Shown one piece after another: positions 22,647 through 37,600 of a stretch of 64,000 nucleotides of DNA. Position 1 is the stretch's first letter. Each line of letters starts with the position of its first letter. The notes beneath the pieces are model-generated. The model had not been told where the DNA came from and ran no database searches. It was given only the letters and a program-made list of their open reading frames with translations. The DNA is taken from contig OY987298.1 of the NCBI GenBank assembly GCA_963920635.1, positions 105,591,309 to 105,655,308 of the forward strand. The letters are read 5' to 3'. The stretch comes from Pseudeuparius sepicola (taxonomy: Eukaryota; Arthropoda; Insecta; Coleoptera; Anthribidae). Both the position numbers and the translations under genes were made by a program.

Positions 22647-25600
22647 ATGAAGATGCTTCTCATCCCAAATTTCAGATTTTCAAGAAAAATTCTAAGCAAT
22701 AATATATGTCTCTACAATGTTTCTCTGTTAAAAGGGTAAGTAGTAAGATACGCTACGCATCATAAATAAATGCCACTTGTTTTAGAAACCATTCCAACAC
22801 GGTAAAAAGTCATTTTATGCTTCATGCAAGATGTAATAGTTCTTTGGAAAGGAAGTCCGTAAGATGTAAAATCGCTATTGTTACTGGCGGCGCCAATGGA
22901 ATTGGTTACCACATCGCCCGGAATCTGCTGAAAGCGGGAGCCCGGGTAAATTCTTTTAAATAAACGATTTTCTAAACAAGGGCCAGGTAACTTATAATAG
23001 ATCAAGTTCAGGTTGCTTGAGAGTTCGAACAGAAACTTTTAACTGCTTTGTATTGAAAGATTAATGTTAAAAGAACAAAGCGAGTTGAATTGAACTCGCT
23101 CAACGGTTGAACCTATAAAAATAGACGATTTGGATTGCATTTAGAAACTGTATTATTCTGGTTAGGAATGTGTGGGTTTGAACTTGTACTTTTTGAAATA
23201 AGCATATTATATCTAAGTACCTATGATTCTCCATAAAATGTGTACCAGTTTTTGGTTTTTCGCTTATATCTGGATAATACAAAATTTAATCTAACATAGT
23301 TTGAAACAAAATTGTATCTATTAATTTTGTTCTTATCCCTAGCCGATTTACAAACCGTTGATAACTGCTATTTTTTTCAAAAGTAACTTTCACACCAGGG
23401 TTTATGGACATACAGTTTGATACAGGTCTCGTACCTTCGAAACCAATAGGTATATTTAGAACAAAAGTGGAGTCTATTCAAAAAAATTATGACTTATTTA
23501 CGTTGCATCCAATTTAGTAGGTACCTACCTAAAATTAATTGAAATAAAATTAAACACGCCGTTCCGTACACATTTTGGTACAAAAGGCATACACCCTCTA
23601 TTACAAAATAACGCACAACAAATATCTGCACTATTTGCAATAAACAAAGTTTGAATAATAATTGAGCGACGAATTATTATTTCCAGGTGGTTGTTATAGG
23701 AGATGTATCCATTGAGGATTGTGAAGTAGCGGCATGCAAGCTCAACGAAAGATTCGGAGAAAACAAAGCATTTTTCCAGCCATGCGATGTTTCTTCGAAG
23801 GCTGACATGGAAAGTAATTCTGTTAGGAAATACTATTAAGTGAAAATTTTACTGTAATCATACCTGTTACAGAACTCTTCAGGTGTGTCATGACAAAGTT
23901 TGGCAAAATTGATATAGTAGTCAACAATGCTGGGATTTTGGCTGACAACGAAGTGGAGAAACAAATAGGTACAAATATCGTAAGTTTTCCAAATGTATAC
24001 ACTACCTATAATGCGTATTCATTACGAATATTTTCAATATAATAAAGATTCCCTATCTTGTTTGTGGAGCTTACAACAATGTATATACAAGATGAACCGT
24101 AATTACATACAAGGCGCCCCAGAAATAAGTGCCAAAATTGTAACCACGTATTGAAATCATCAAAAATTTTCCAAAATTTTTTTCGAAACCCCAATTTTTA
24201 CCCGGTATTTTTTTCCTTTAAAATAAAGAGATCATTATGATTACAGAAACACCGAAAACCGCATCTCGACATCTTGATCAGGAGATACAGGGCCTTTCAC
24301 AAAATGTAGCATTTTCTATTTCTACGTATGTAAATTTTTCATTTATCATGTGTTTCCATTTTCGTAAAAATATCCTTAACGCACTCTTGTGTGTAATTTA
24401 GTGAAGTAGACGGTAAGTTTCTAAATCTAGTCGTAACAAGGTGGATATGTATTTCAGGGGCGTGCAGTCCATGGAAGCAAGGGAAGCAGTGCTTCCCCTA
24501 AACCAAAACAATGTAAAATGATAAAATGTAATTTTTGAATTTTTAAATAGGAAGCAATTAGTTTAGTTACCTAGGTATATCAAAAACGCCAAAAAATATC
24601 TTATATATCATAAATATATCAAATCTACAATATGTTATGCCTATAGCAATTGCGGCGTTGACTCAGACTGCGCCCATCCTACCGAGCGACAGTGCAGTAC
24701 AATGTAAGCTATGCCGGCCGCTTTTCTGTAGCGTTCGACAGTCGAGAGGTTATTGAACTTTCCACCCACACCGCACTGGTTGACGCGAATGAGAACGCCT
24801 GTTTTAAGCGGGCGTGGAAGCTATCGTTGCATTAGGTTCTTTGTATAGTTTAGTTGGTTTTGATCTGAGTCGGTGCGTCGCGCGCGTCGTATCTCGGGCG
24901 ATATGGAAGACAATAATACGGACGTGGACATGCAAATACCGTCAACTTCGGCTGTCGGGAATGACGTTGAAAATGTTAAAGTTGGACAATTATTAAGTAA
25001 GAAGAGTGTGTGTGAATGTGTAGTGTATGCCTTAATAATAAAGGGATTTTCAACATTAAACTTTGCGGATAAGCTTCAATTAATTACAAACGGAAGAGCA
25101 AAACCCCCTATGAAAAATTTAACCACAAAAATGAATGAATGACTTTCACAGATATCGCTGTTGTCTATTGAGATTATACATCTCCAGAACATGTTAGAGC
25201 ATCGACGTTTTTATGATGACGTCATTGACGAATTCGCAAAAAGTGATCGAAGAATCGAATTACATTACAAATAGGTAAGTTTTTAAACATTGCTTCCCTT
25301 ACTTAAAATGTCACCGCACACCCCTGATTTATTGTTTTAAATGGGAAATCTTAATTAAAATCTTAAGAGCGTTGACTGAAGGTTTATCTTCACCCAACGC
25401 TTAAGAGTAGGTATAACTTAAAAATTATAAAAGAACCGCGATCTTCTGGAACGAATTCTACACTAAATGTTTTCAGAGAAATGAAAAATAATGTTCACAA
25501 ATAAAAGAGTTAAAACTTTGTGAGCTATCCAGATATGGACGTTATAGGCCGTTTCATCTAGACCTTCAGTATCGTAACTTTTTTATATTATGCTACTATT

Positions 25601-28600
25601 TTTCGTTTCTCTGAAAATATTTTTGCGTAGAATTCATTTGTGAAGATCGCAGGTTTTTTTATTTACCGTTTTTAAGTTCTAAATTATTAAGTAAGATTTC
25701 CCATTTGAAAAACATTTTTTGTTATACAGTGTTTTCCTAAAAGGTCTTTACAACACTCTACTAGTTATAGAGTAGATAAAAAAATAGAAATGTTATATAT
25801 TTTTTAAAATTTTAGACATAAAATCTTTAGAACTAATATATTATGGTTTAATACAATCCCAATTAAGTTATGATATTCTTGGTTGGGGAGGGGCGAATTA
25901 AAATTACTTAATAAAATTAGAAATTTTACAAAAACTGTTTTTAAAAATTATACATAAGTATATAAAAAATTATATGTACCCAACAAATGTATTATTCAAA
26001 GAAACAAATAAAATGAGAATAAGGCGGCTATATTGCTATAATATTTTACTGTATGAATAAATGCGCCTGTCACGTATTCCGAAATTTTACATCTTGGAAG
26101 GTAGCTTATTTATATTGTGAATATCAATTTTCTAAAATGAATCATAATAGCTTTTTTATCGTGCACACTCTGTAGTATAGTACAGAGCGCACGCTTTGGC
26201 ATTAATTTAATTTTTTTTATTTTATAAGTTTGCGTCATTTATTTTGTCAGACACGTATTTTTTAATACACATATTTTATTTGAAAGTGAAAAAATTAAGA
26301 TTATACCTTTTGTAATCGCAAACCGTAACCCGCCATAATTGACATATTCAGATTGAGGCAATTATGAGCAATTTCAATTAAAATTAGGTGTTGTGCAAGT
26401 TATAAGCTGTATATTGTTTAGGTAGCATAGAAACTTGTATATGCAGCATAAGATAAGGAAATACAACGTAAGCCCAGCAGAGGTATTATATACGGGCCAT
26501 AGACTAAGAGCAAACACTTCCTACTTGTATTCAATAAAGATCAGTTCTTTTTAAAAACGACTTTGCGTCAACCCGCCTCGTAACTGGCGCAGTCGTTCGG
26601 ATTTTTTTCGTGACACGAAGTCCAAAATTCGGCACCTTCGGTTCGTTTCAACGATTTAGTCACAAGAAAGAACCAAAACGGAATCTCGCGATCCGCCGCG
26701 TTATCCAAAAATCGGCACTGTCGCGGACGGACACCTGGTTCCACACCCCGAGGAGTTGGCACAAGGTTGTTGAGAAGACAAGGAGGAACGTCACAGGGGA
26801 CGACATCCACACATCGGCACTGTTTCCACCCCTTTGGCATCCACACATCGGCACTGCCAGAGGCTAAGTTAAGGACCTTAGGATTAAGAAGACAGAAAAA
26901 GAAGACAACGAAGAAGAAAAATCACATGAAGACTTCGATTTTCTTACAACTGTAAGTTTTTCTTTGCTTTGTATATTTGCACAATTTTTGTTTGTTCCTG
27001 TATTTTTTGTATTTTCCCAATTTCCACATTTTTGTCATTTTTAAATAATTTTTCAAAATGCCAAACGGAGCACCTGCAATTAATTATAATCTATTAAGAT
27101 ATCAGGCGGACAATATCCCTTTATTTGACGGAAACCCCAGACTTTTGCAACGTTTCGTAAATTCTTGTGAAAATTTTATTAAGGCTTTTCAAAATTTACA
27201 AAATTTAAACGATCCAATTAATATTTGTATTTTCGACACTATCTTAGGAAAACTCAGAGATCGAGCAGCAGATTTGATTGCTTCGCGATCAGAACTAAAT
27301 ACATGGAATTTAGTAAAAACCTCCCTAATTTCGACTTTCGCAGATCAAAGATCTATCGATTGCATCATTCAAGACTTAATCAATTTAAAGCCATTCAAAA
27401 ATGAAACACCCACTCAATTTGGTATGAGAATTCAAGATGTGAGAAGTTTACTTTTTGCAAAATTGAATGCTTCTGAACGAGACAATAACGTTAAATTGGT
27501 AAAAATTACACATTACGATGAATTTGCGTTAAAAACATTTATAAATGGTTTACCCTATAACATGCAACTGGTAGTAAGGTTAAAAAATCCAAATTCTCTC
27601 GAGCAAGCAATGTCATTTGTAGTCGAAGAAGAAAATTTCGTATATTTTAAAACATCTCAGAATCAAAATCTGAAACAACCAACCTACAGTACCATAAATA
27701 CCCAAAAACCAAAATTTTTCCCACAAAGATTACATACCTATACACCTAGCTTTTTACCAGCCAATCATAATATAATTCCACCACCACCACAATTTAGATC
27801 CTTACCAAGTACATCAAATTTCGTACAACCATATTCTCCACAAATTATGTACAGGCCCCCCTTTCAAAATAATTTTCAAACAAATCAATCAAGCTTACAA
27901 AGACCAATTTTCCAAAATAACCAACCAAATTTTCAAAGACCACCCTTCCAAAATAGTCAACCTAATTTCCAAAAACCAACCTTTCAAATGAGACCTTCAT
28001 TGTTCCAAAATCAAAAAATTCCACAGCAAAGTACTGTAACAAAAAATACTTTTAAGCCCGAACCAATGGACACAACCACTTATGTAACTCAACAGAAAAA
28101 ACCTTATCAAACTCGATTATTTAGCAATTTCATGGAATCATTCCCTACCGAAAACATAAACCAACCTAATGAACAAACTTATAACAACCCTTATGAACAA
28201 ACTCCCGAAGAAGATACTTCTTTTGACATGAGCGAATTTTACAATAATTTAGACTATTTACAACCCGACACCCAAAACGAAGAAATTCAAAATTTTGAAA
28301 CTAATATCCAGACTAATCCCGATATCCCTTTGGATTTTCCCAATACTGGACAGACCAACAATATGAAGTGATAGTTTTAAACAATCTTTCAATAAACCTT
28401 GTATATATATATTTACCCGAACTCGATGCAAAATTTCTAATAGATACTGGTAGTACACGTTCATTTATTAATCAAAAATTAGCGCATACATATTTTCAAA
28501 ATTACATTCAAAATGAGATATTTTTGGTGCAAACCGCACATGCTACTTCTTTTCATGATCAAATAGCAATTTTACCCTTATTTCCAACTTTCAACACTGA

Positions 28601-31600
28601 AGGATATCATAAATATTTTATTTTCGACTTTTCAGATAAATTTGACGGATTAATTGGACTAGACCTAATAAAACAATTAAATGCTGATATTCGATTTAGT
28701 CAAAAAGCTTTAGAATCACCAAACGCGAAAATACCGATATATTCGCAAATCACCGAAGACAATTTACCACAACCGAACCCAATTTTAAAACCCACAACAG
28801 AAGTTATACCGCCAAGAACAATACAAAAAATTAAAATCCCTGTTAATATACAATCTGGCATAGGTATTCTAAATTACACACAATTGAATGAAATGGAAAT
28901 TCCCCATTGTTTAGTAAATATAGAAGATAATTTTGCTTTAACTACAATTTTAAACCCTACGGATAACCCAATTCAACTTGATATTTTTGAACCTTTTGAA
29001 GTCGAACCTGTCAACGCTAACGAAGTAAATTTTATAGAAAATTCCGATTATGAATCTGATAGTTACCAAAATTTAGAAATACACTTGGAGAACAAATTAA
29101 AAGAAAATCTAAAAAACTTACGTCTACAACACTGCAATTCTGAAGAGCGCAACCAAATTCGAAAACTTTGCCTAGAATTCAAAGATATTTTTTATTGCGA
29201 GGATATTCCTTTAACTTTTACCAACCAAATTAAACACCATATAAATTTAACTAATGATTCTCCTATTTTTACAAAAAGTTATCGATACCCAGAAGTACAT
29301 CGTGAGGAAGTTAAATTCCAAATTTCAAAACTATTAGCTCAAAATATTATTCGAGACTCAAACTCCCCGTGGTCATCACCAATCTGGATAGTTCCTAAAA
29401 AGCAAGACGCATCTGGAAAAACCAAATGGCGTATGGTTATTGATTATAGAAAATTAAATCAAAAAACAATTGACGATAAATACCCTCTCCCGAATATTAC
29501 TGAAATTTTAGATAAACTAGGACGCAGTTGTTATTTTACTACACTTGATTTAGCAAATGGATTTCACCAAATCGAAATGAACCCTTCCGATATTCCAAAA
29601 ACCGCATTTAGTACTGATACCGGGCACTATGAGTTTCTACGAATGCCTTTTGGTCTTAAAAATAGCCCTAGTACCTTCCAAAGAGTTATGAATAACATAT
29701 TAAGAGGCTTACAAAATGAAATATGCTTTGTCTATTTAGACGATATTATTATTTTTAGTACATCCCTCCAAGAACACATCTCTAGACTCCGCGAAATTTT
29801 TACCAGACTTCGAAATGCAAGATTCAAAATCCAACTCGACAAATCAGAATTCCTACGAAAGGAAGTCCAATATTTAGGTCACCTGGTTACAACAGATGGT
29901 ATTAAACCCGATCCAAGCAAAATAGCAGCAGTAAAAAATTTTCCCGTTCCACGAACGTGTAAAGAAATTAAATCCTTTCTCGGCTTACTCGGTTACTACA
30001 GACGCTTTATCAAAGACTTCGCTAAGATTACAAAACCCATGACTAAGTGTTTAAAGAAAGACGCGAAAATAGAGCACACACCTGAATTTATGCAAGCTTT
30101 TGAACACAGTAAGAATTTATTAATGAATCACCCTATATTAATTTACCCCGACTTTTCAAAACCTTTTATTTTGACTACAGACGCGAGTAATTACGCCCTA
30201 GGAGCCGTACTTTCCCAAGGACAAGTTCCCCATGATAATCCAATAGCTTATGCATCTAGGACCCTAAATGAATCCGAAATAAAATACTCGAATATTGAGA
30301 AAGAATTATTAAGTATAGTCTATGCATGTAAATATTTTCGGCCTTACCTATTCGGACGTAAATTTTATATCTATACTGATCACAGACCCCTCGTATGGCT
30401 TTTCAACCTAAAAGAACCCAATTCGAAATTAGTACGCTGGCGACTACGCTTAGAAGAATTTGACTTTGAAATCATATATAAAAAAGGCTCTCAAAATTTA
30501 AACGCAGATGCACTATCGCGAATACAACTCCATATTTACGAAAATCAATCAACAATTAATAACCCTGGCGAAGTAAATAAAGAAATTTTTGACTATTTAA
30601 AAAATATTTGTGAAAATCCAGAACTAGACGAAGACAAACCACCTGAAAACCCTATTCCAGAGACTTCACGAAAAATAAAAATAATTTCTGACATCCAAAT
30701 AAGACCTCCTAACATACAAAAATCTGATACTGTTCATACAACTAACACCGAAACTGAAAATGACGGAATCCCTATACTAGACGAAATGATTAATAATAAA
30801 ACATATCAATATTTAATTAAAAAGAATCCCCTTGAAAGAATTAAAGTTACTTTTGAAAAATTTGAAAGTCATAATATAAATCATTGCGAAATTCCTAAAA
30901 ATCCACAAATTATCTCAAATTTTATTAAAGAATATTTTTCAGGAAAACAACAAGCATATCTATATTTTTATGAAGAAGATTTATTTAATATATTCAACAA
31001 CGTATATCTAAAAAATTTTAGAAAGTTAAAATTAATACGCTGTACAAAATTACTAAACAATGTATCCAGTGAAGAAGATAAAAAATTACTTTTATTACAC
31101 CAACATGAAAGTAAAACAAACCATCGTGGTATTTCAGAAACTTATGAAAGAGTAAAGTCAAATTATTACTGGCCCCATTTAAAGGATAATGTAACAAAAT
31201 TTATTAATGACTGTGTAACGTGTCAAACTTTAAAATATAGTAGACAAAAATCGTATGTACCTCTAGTAAAAACAGAAACGCCTACAAAACCTTTTCAAAT
31301 CCTACATATGGATACTTTTATTTTTGAGAATCAAAATTTTCTCACTATATTTGATAAATTTTCCAAATTTGGACAAGCTTTTCCTTACGACAAAAACGCT
31401 AAATCTGTATGCGATAAATTAATATTATTCTTTTCATTTTTCGGCTGTCCCGAAAATATAGTTACGGATAAAGGAACAGAATTTAATAACGATCTTTTAA
31501 AAGAGCTTCTAAAAACACAAAAAATTAATATCCACTTTACGACAACAGGTCACCATGAATCTAACTCTCCCGTAGAAAGGTTTCATTCTACTTTAATTGA

Positions 31601-34600
31601 ACATTTGCGAATTCTAAGACAAAAGGAAAAATCAAAACCAATCTCAGAAATAATCCCATATGCAATAATTGCTTATAATAGCACTACTCATAACACAACC
31701 AAATTTTCTCCACATGAACTAATTTTAGGTCATACGAACTCCCGAGATCCTTTTGACTTAATATCTACAACTTTCTATACAGACTATGTCAGTTCCCATA
31801 AAGAAAAATTGGATACATTATATGAAACCGCTTTACAAAATACTGAAACACAAAAAATAAGAATGCTTGAGAAACATAATAAAAAAGGCGATGAAACCGA
31901 ATTTAAACTCAATCAAACCGTCTATAAAAAGTTTTCTCCAAGTTCTAGAAACAAAAGTAAAAAGAAATTTTGTGGTCCCTATAAAATAATTGAAATGATA
32001 GAAAATAATACAGTAAAAATCGAGAAAATAGGCGATCCCACTAAACATGAAATTATACATATAAAAGAACTTAAAAGGCCACTTATTACAGATGGACCTA
32101 CTTCATCCTTGGATGCTCCACCCGAGTCGATTCCCAGTTCCACATCCTGAATGAAAATCCAGGTATACTACCCTACAAGTTAGGAAATGCTCAAAGAATT
32201 ATAAATCATTGGACTTTTGTACAAATATTCAATATTAGTAGTATAATCAAGGAATTTAAAAATATATCCCTAAAATATAAAAATTTAATCGCTACATTAC
32301 GGAACACCTCTGAATTGAATAATGAATACTATAATTCTTTTGTTTTAATAAATAATATAGAAGAAAAAATTGAACAACAAATATTTCAAATAACTCCTTC
32401 AATCTCATTAAATCATCGGAATAAACGCGGTTTAATAAATGGTTTAGGCAGCATAGTTAAAAGTATAACAGGAAACCTTGATCAAGAAGACGCCGAAAGA
32501 TATGACACAGAAATTTTAACGTTAAAATAAAATCAAAATAACTTGAAAATAGCCATGCAGAAACAATTAACTTTATTGTCCGACTCTATTAAAACCTTTC
32601 AAAGTATCTCCAAAAATATTTCTCATAACCAACAAATCCTGGAAACAAAAATAAATGAAATAATAAGTATAATGAGAGAATATCAGTTGGATGCGATTGA
32701 TATGTCTTTTAAGATACAAACACACACTATTTTAACACAAATCTATTTAATGTGTCAGAACATATACGATATCCTAGATGAAATTGAGGTTGCTATATCT
32801 TTTGCAAAATTAAATAACTTTCATAATGCTATTATTCACCCGAAATTATTAATAAAAGAAATCAAAAATGTTGCTTCGAAAATAAAAAATGAAAAACTGC
32901 CCTTTGAGCCTGTAGCAGAGGACACATTAATGTTTGAAGAAATTTTGGAAATTAAAAGTTATGTAAAATTTGAAGAAATCATATTTATAATCGAAGTACC
33001 TTTAGCTGAAAAGAAAGCCTATAGTTTATTCCATATGTTCCCTTTACCCACGCCACATGAAAACCTATTTAAAGTAATTTTTCCAACTTCTAACTACTTA
33101 TTGTATAATGAGAAATCTTATGGATTCTCAACAAATCCTTGTAAGAAAATATTAAATAACGAATATTTATGTACTAATATAAATACAGAAAGTTTTTCTT
33201 CAAATTTCCCTTGCGAAATTGAATTGCTAAGATATAAACACAATAACACCTGTAATCAGATTCCTGTCAATATAACGGAAATTCAAGTTAAATATGTTGA
33301 AATCAATAAATGGATTATTATAGTTCCTAAAGAAACATTAGCTTTCAAAGAATGTGAAAAAAACAAAAATAATATACTTATGAAAGGAACATATTTGGTA
33401 GAACTAGAAATGCAATGTTTATTAACCCTAGGCGATATCACTATAAAATCATATAAAAATCAAAGAAATAACTTTCAAATAATTCCATTACCAAAATTAA
33501 AATTTGGCAGTGAAAAAACGCTAAAGTTACGAAACATTCCACCAATAAGTTTAAATACCTTGCATACTGAAAAAATTAATAGCATTATAAAGGAAATTGA
33601 AAATCAGAAAATAGAAAATGAAAACTTATTATCAACCCCTGTATATTATCATAAAATTGGTGTCTGGACAATTTTAATTTATGTAATCATATCAGTTGTC
33701 ATATTTTACCTTTTGTACAGGTATTTACGACCTATTATTCAAATAAAATATTTTAAACCAAAAAACATTATCAAAGAAAATGAAAACGAAATAATAATTT
33801 AGGTCGTGAAAACCTTTAGGGTTTTACGCCCTTCTAAGAGGGGAGGAGTTATAAGCTGTATATTGTTTAGGTAGCATAGAAACTTGTATATGCAGCATAA
33901 GATAAGGAAATACAACGTAAGCCCAGCAGAGGTATTATATACGGGCCATAGACTAAGAGCAAACACTTCCTACTTGTATTCAATAAAGATCAGTTCTTTT
34001 TAAAAACGACTTTGCGTCAACCCGCCTCGTAACTTGCAATAAAAAACGGTATCTACCGCGCTAGAGTGACATGTTGCGGGTGTCGGACTCGACGATTGCG
34101 CCCTTTTTTTTCGGACAAAAAGGTTTCTTCTGTAATAACGCATAATTTTTCAATAAAAATAGTAGTTTTGTAATAAAAAATCGAAACCGCCCTAAAATGA
34201 CAGGTTTAGTTGCTGTGCGTGCGGGAAAGCGCCCATTCCGCACTGTGAAAATTTTATAGTGTGGTAGTGGTAGTTAAAATGAAGCCCCTAATACCATTTT
34301 TACGACTTTTGTAATAATGATGAAAAAATGGGACTATAAAGTTAGGGATATAAAATAGTTTTATGCAGTTTCAAGTTTTTAAAAATTTAGGAAAATTAAA
34401 ATGTATTAAAAAGTTCCAAAAAGCAAAATATATATTTTAATAGAGCGTTCAAATTCGGCATTCAATTCATCTTAAGAATCTAGCTCTAGACACACTTTAG
34501 GTACTTTTTGCCTATTTCTTCGGGAAATAGGAGATACTACTTGGACCGCGCTGACTTTAATTTCTGCAAAATCTCATCTTGATATTGCTTGTGCAGTTTT

Positions 34601-37600
34601 TTCTTGTGTGAAACCTTTAGCACGCTTTCACGTTTTTTAATTTGGTATGGCGGTGGACGCTCAAGCGCCATTTTCCGCGGTTATAGACCGTCAGATAGCG
34701 ACAGATTTAGGTGCCCCATTTTCGCATACTAGCCTCGAAGAGGGTTGAAAAGCACATCGATGCTGAGTAGAATGAAGGGAAATTTACGAGTGGCCCCTGG
34801 GACACCTGGAAAATTCGATTTTCCTGAACAGAAATAAAAGGTGTATGTTGCCCATATTTCCACGCTAGCCATGTTCACTAAATGATTAATTAATAGAACC
34901 TGACTTCGGAAAACCAAAGGCTTGAGTGGCAGGTGGATAAAGGGTTGAAATAATTGCGTAGTCTTGTAAGGAAAAATCGAAATTTTGACCGATTTTTCCA
35001 CACAAACCCATCGAACGTATGAAAATGTACACGGCCACTAGCCCGAAAAACATATTGGCTTGAGTGGCGCGAATGGATAAATACATTTTGGTGTCGGAAA
35101 ATTTAACAGAAATTTTTTTAGTTTTTTCAGTTATTTTTCCATGCAAGCCTTTGAAACTATAGAAAGTTGTTGATGTGTTAGACATTGTAATGAAATTGGC
35201 ATGACTATCGGATGTGGACGGAACGAAGACTTGCGTCGGAAAGTTGCAGGAAAATTTATGAAAATTGCCATCATTTTCTCACGCAAGCCATTTGACATAT
35301 GCTTAGAAAAAGTGATTCTAAGACTATATAACAAAAGGCTTGCGTGTCGGACATGGTCACCATATTAATTATATATAATTTATTTATCAAAGAGCAAACA
35401 AAATTTTTTTAGAAATTTCCACAATTTTCCCGCACAAGCCGTTTGACATATTATTATATGATTAGAAAAAGAGAGCTGACAAAAATCTAGAAATGTTTAT
35501 GATGGGTTATTAGTTTGATTGTATAATTTAGCATACATTTTCTTGCTTATGTATAATAATGTTTTACATTATGAAAATATATTACACGGATATATATTTT
35601 TCATGTTTAGTAGATGCAGTATTGTTTTATACATATCTACATTAATTTTATAATAATTAAAAATTCACCAACCTAACTTTCTAACGAATCTGTTAAAATT
35701 ATTTAACGGATTTTAAAGTGGTGAAAGTGAAAAACATAGGTATAAAATCAAATATTACCAAAGACTTTCTTTTAAATGGTTTGTCTTTAATTTTATATAA
35801 ATCCACCCTTTCTTGTCATACATGTTTTTACTGCAGCCCCTTGAAAGAATATATAAATTTTTCTATAAAATAAACATGTTGCTTACTTACGCACAAAATC
35901 CATATTAGAATAATTTACATCTCAAATATAAATATTTTCCTTGAATAATACTATATATTCAAGGTTATGAATAAAGGTATAATGTTAGAAAAACTTAAAA
36001 TATTATACGAATAATAACCGAATAATAATACGAATAGTAAATAATAATAATAATAATAAAAATAGCTAAAATTATATACAGGGTGAGTTTTTTTTCGATG
36101 CCCACTATGGGGATCTCGGAAACTAGCAGAGCTAGAACAAAGGTTAAATGGGGAAATAATTGCAGTTTTGAATGCTCAATCTAAAGCCCCTTTTGGATTT
36201 TTAAAAAAGTTCATGGCTCACTAGATATTTTAAAAAGAGTGATTTTTTGCTATTTCATCAGATCTCTGTAGCTCCGTTATTTCTGATTATACAGAAAAAC
36301 TGTAGAGACAAAAATTGTAGATAATTTTGTGCTTAATAAGACAATCTTATCCAATTTTTTATGTTGTTTGTGATTTTTGAGATATGACATAAACTTGTGT
36401 TTTTTTAAACGTAAATCATAGTTGGCTGTGGCCTTATTAAATCGGCCATTTTTTGAGCTTTCCAAAGATATAATACTCGGCATAGTTATTATAAAAAATA
36501 AAAGAGCTATGGCTAATTTTCTGTTTTTTTTTTTAATTTTCACATAGTCAGCCATGGAATATTTTCATAATTATGTTCTATTTTATAATAAGACACTTCA
36601 AACTTTCAATTATTTTATTTTTAGCTGGTAACAAAATAAAACAAACATTATCATGATGGAGCTCCACCATATAATTATTTGGCCGTAAGAAATTACCTAG
36701 GTCAGCTGCTCTATCCAAATAGTTGGATAGGGAGAAATAGACCTATTTCCTGGAAGCCCCGATTTGTCTGTTTTGGATTTCTTTTTGTGGGGAACAGTAC
36801 AAAATAAAGTATGAGACAATTGCTGAATTAAGAGCAGCTGTTTTAGAAGCAATTGCCAATTGCCAGTATTGACAGGCGCTCTCTAAGAAAGGCGACAAAT
36901 TCAGTTTTAAAAAGATGCAACATTTGCATAAATAATAATGGTGTATTGTTTGAACACCTTTTTTATTTTAAAAGGTGACCTTTTAAAATAATAATAATTT
37001 GAATTAGAGTTTTTTAACTTTTGTTTTATTTTGTTACATTTTGTTACCAGCTAAAAACAAAATATTAGAAAGTTTGAAGTATGTCTAATTATAAAATAGA
37101 ACGTAACTATGAAAATATTCCATGGCTGACTTGTGAAATTTAAAAAAAAATCAGAAAATTAGCCGTAGTTCTTTTATTTTTTATAATAACTATGCCGAGT
37201 ATTATATCTTTGGAAAGCTCAAAAAATGGCCGATTTGATAAGGCCACAGCCAACTATTATTTACATTTAAAAAAACACAAGTTTATGTCATATCTTAAAA
37301 ATCACAAACAACATAAAAAATTGGATAAGATTATCTTATTAAGCCCAAAATTATCTACAATTTTTGTCTCAACGGTTTTTCTGTATAATCAGAAATAACG
37401 GAGCTACAGAGATCTGATGAAATAGCAAAAATCACTCTTTTCAAAATATCTAGTGAGCCATGAACTTTTTTAAAAATCCAAAAGGGGCTTTAGATGGAGC
37501 ATTCAAAACTGCAATTCTTTCCCCATTTAACCTTTGTTCTAGCTCTGCTAGTTTCCAAGATGCCCATAGTGGGAATCGAAAAAAACTCACCCTGCATAAT

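Larger units (their letters stand above)
26398..34034 (+). mobile_element. Errantivirus (gypsy clade) full-length provirus
   Basis: A 7.6-kb element with 188-bp LTRs that start AGTTATAAG and end GTAACT, the errantivirus AGT...ACT style. A 4-bp duplication TGCA lies on both sides (26394-26397, 34035-34038). The order is LTR, tRNA-Ser-type primer site, gag, pol by -1 frameshift, env, polypurine tract, LTR. The two LTRs read the same throughout, and gag and pol are open, so insertion was recent. One in-frame stop interrupts env. It lies in the sense direction inside gene C intron 4, so its AATAAA could compete with gene C processing. Confidence 0.95.

Noticed and set aside
36277..37398. Two similar ORFs of about 70-90 codons (MPSIISLESS)
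   Set aside because: They are the two arms of one palindrome read in opposite senses; the same sequence is full of stops in the other copy.
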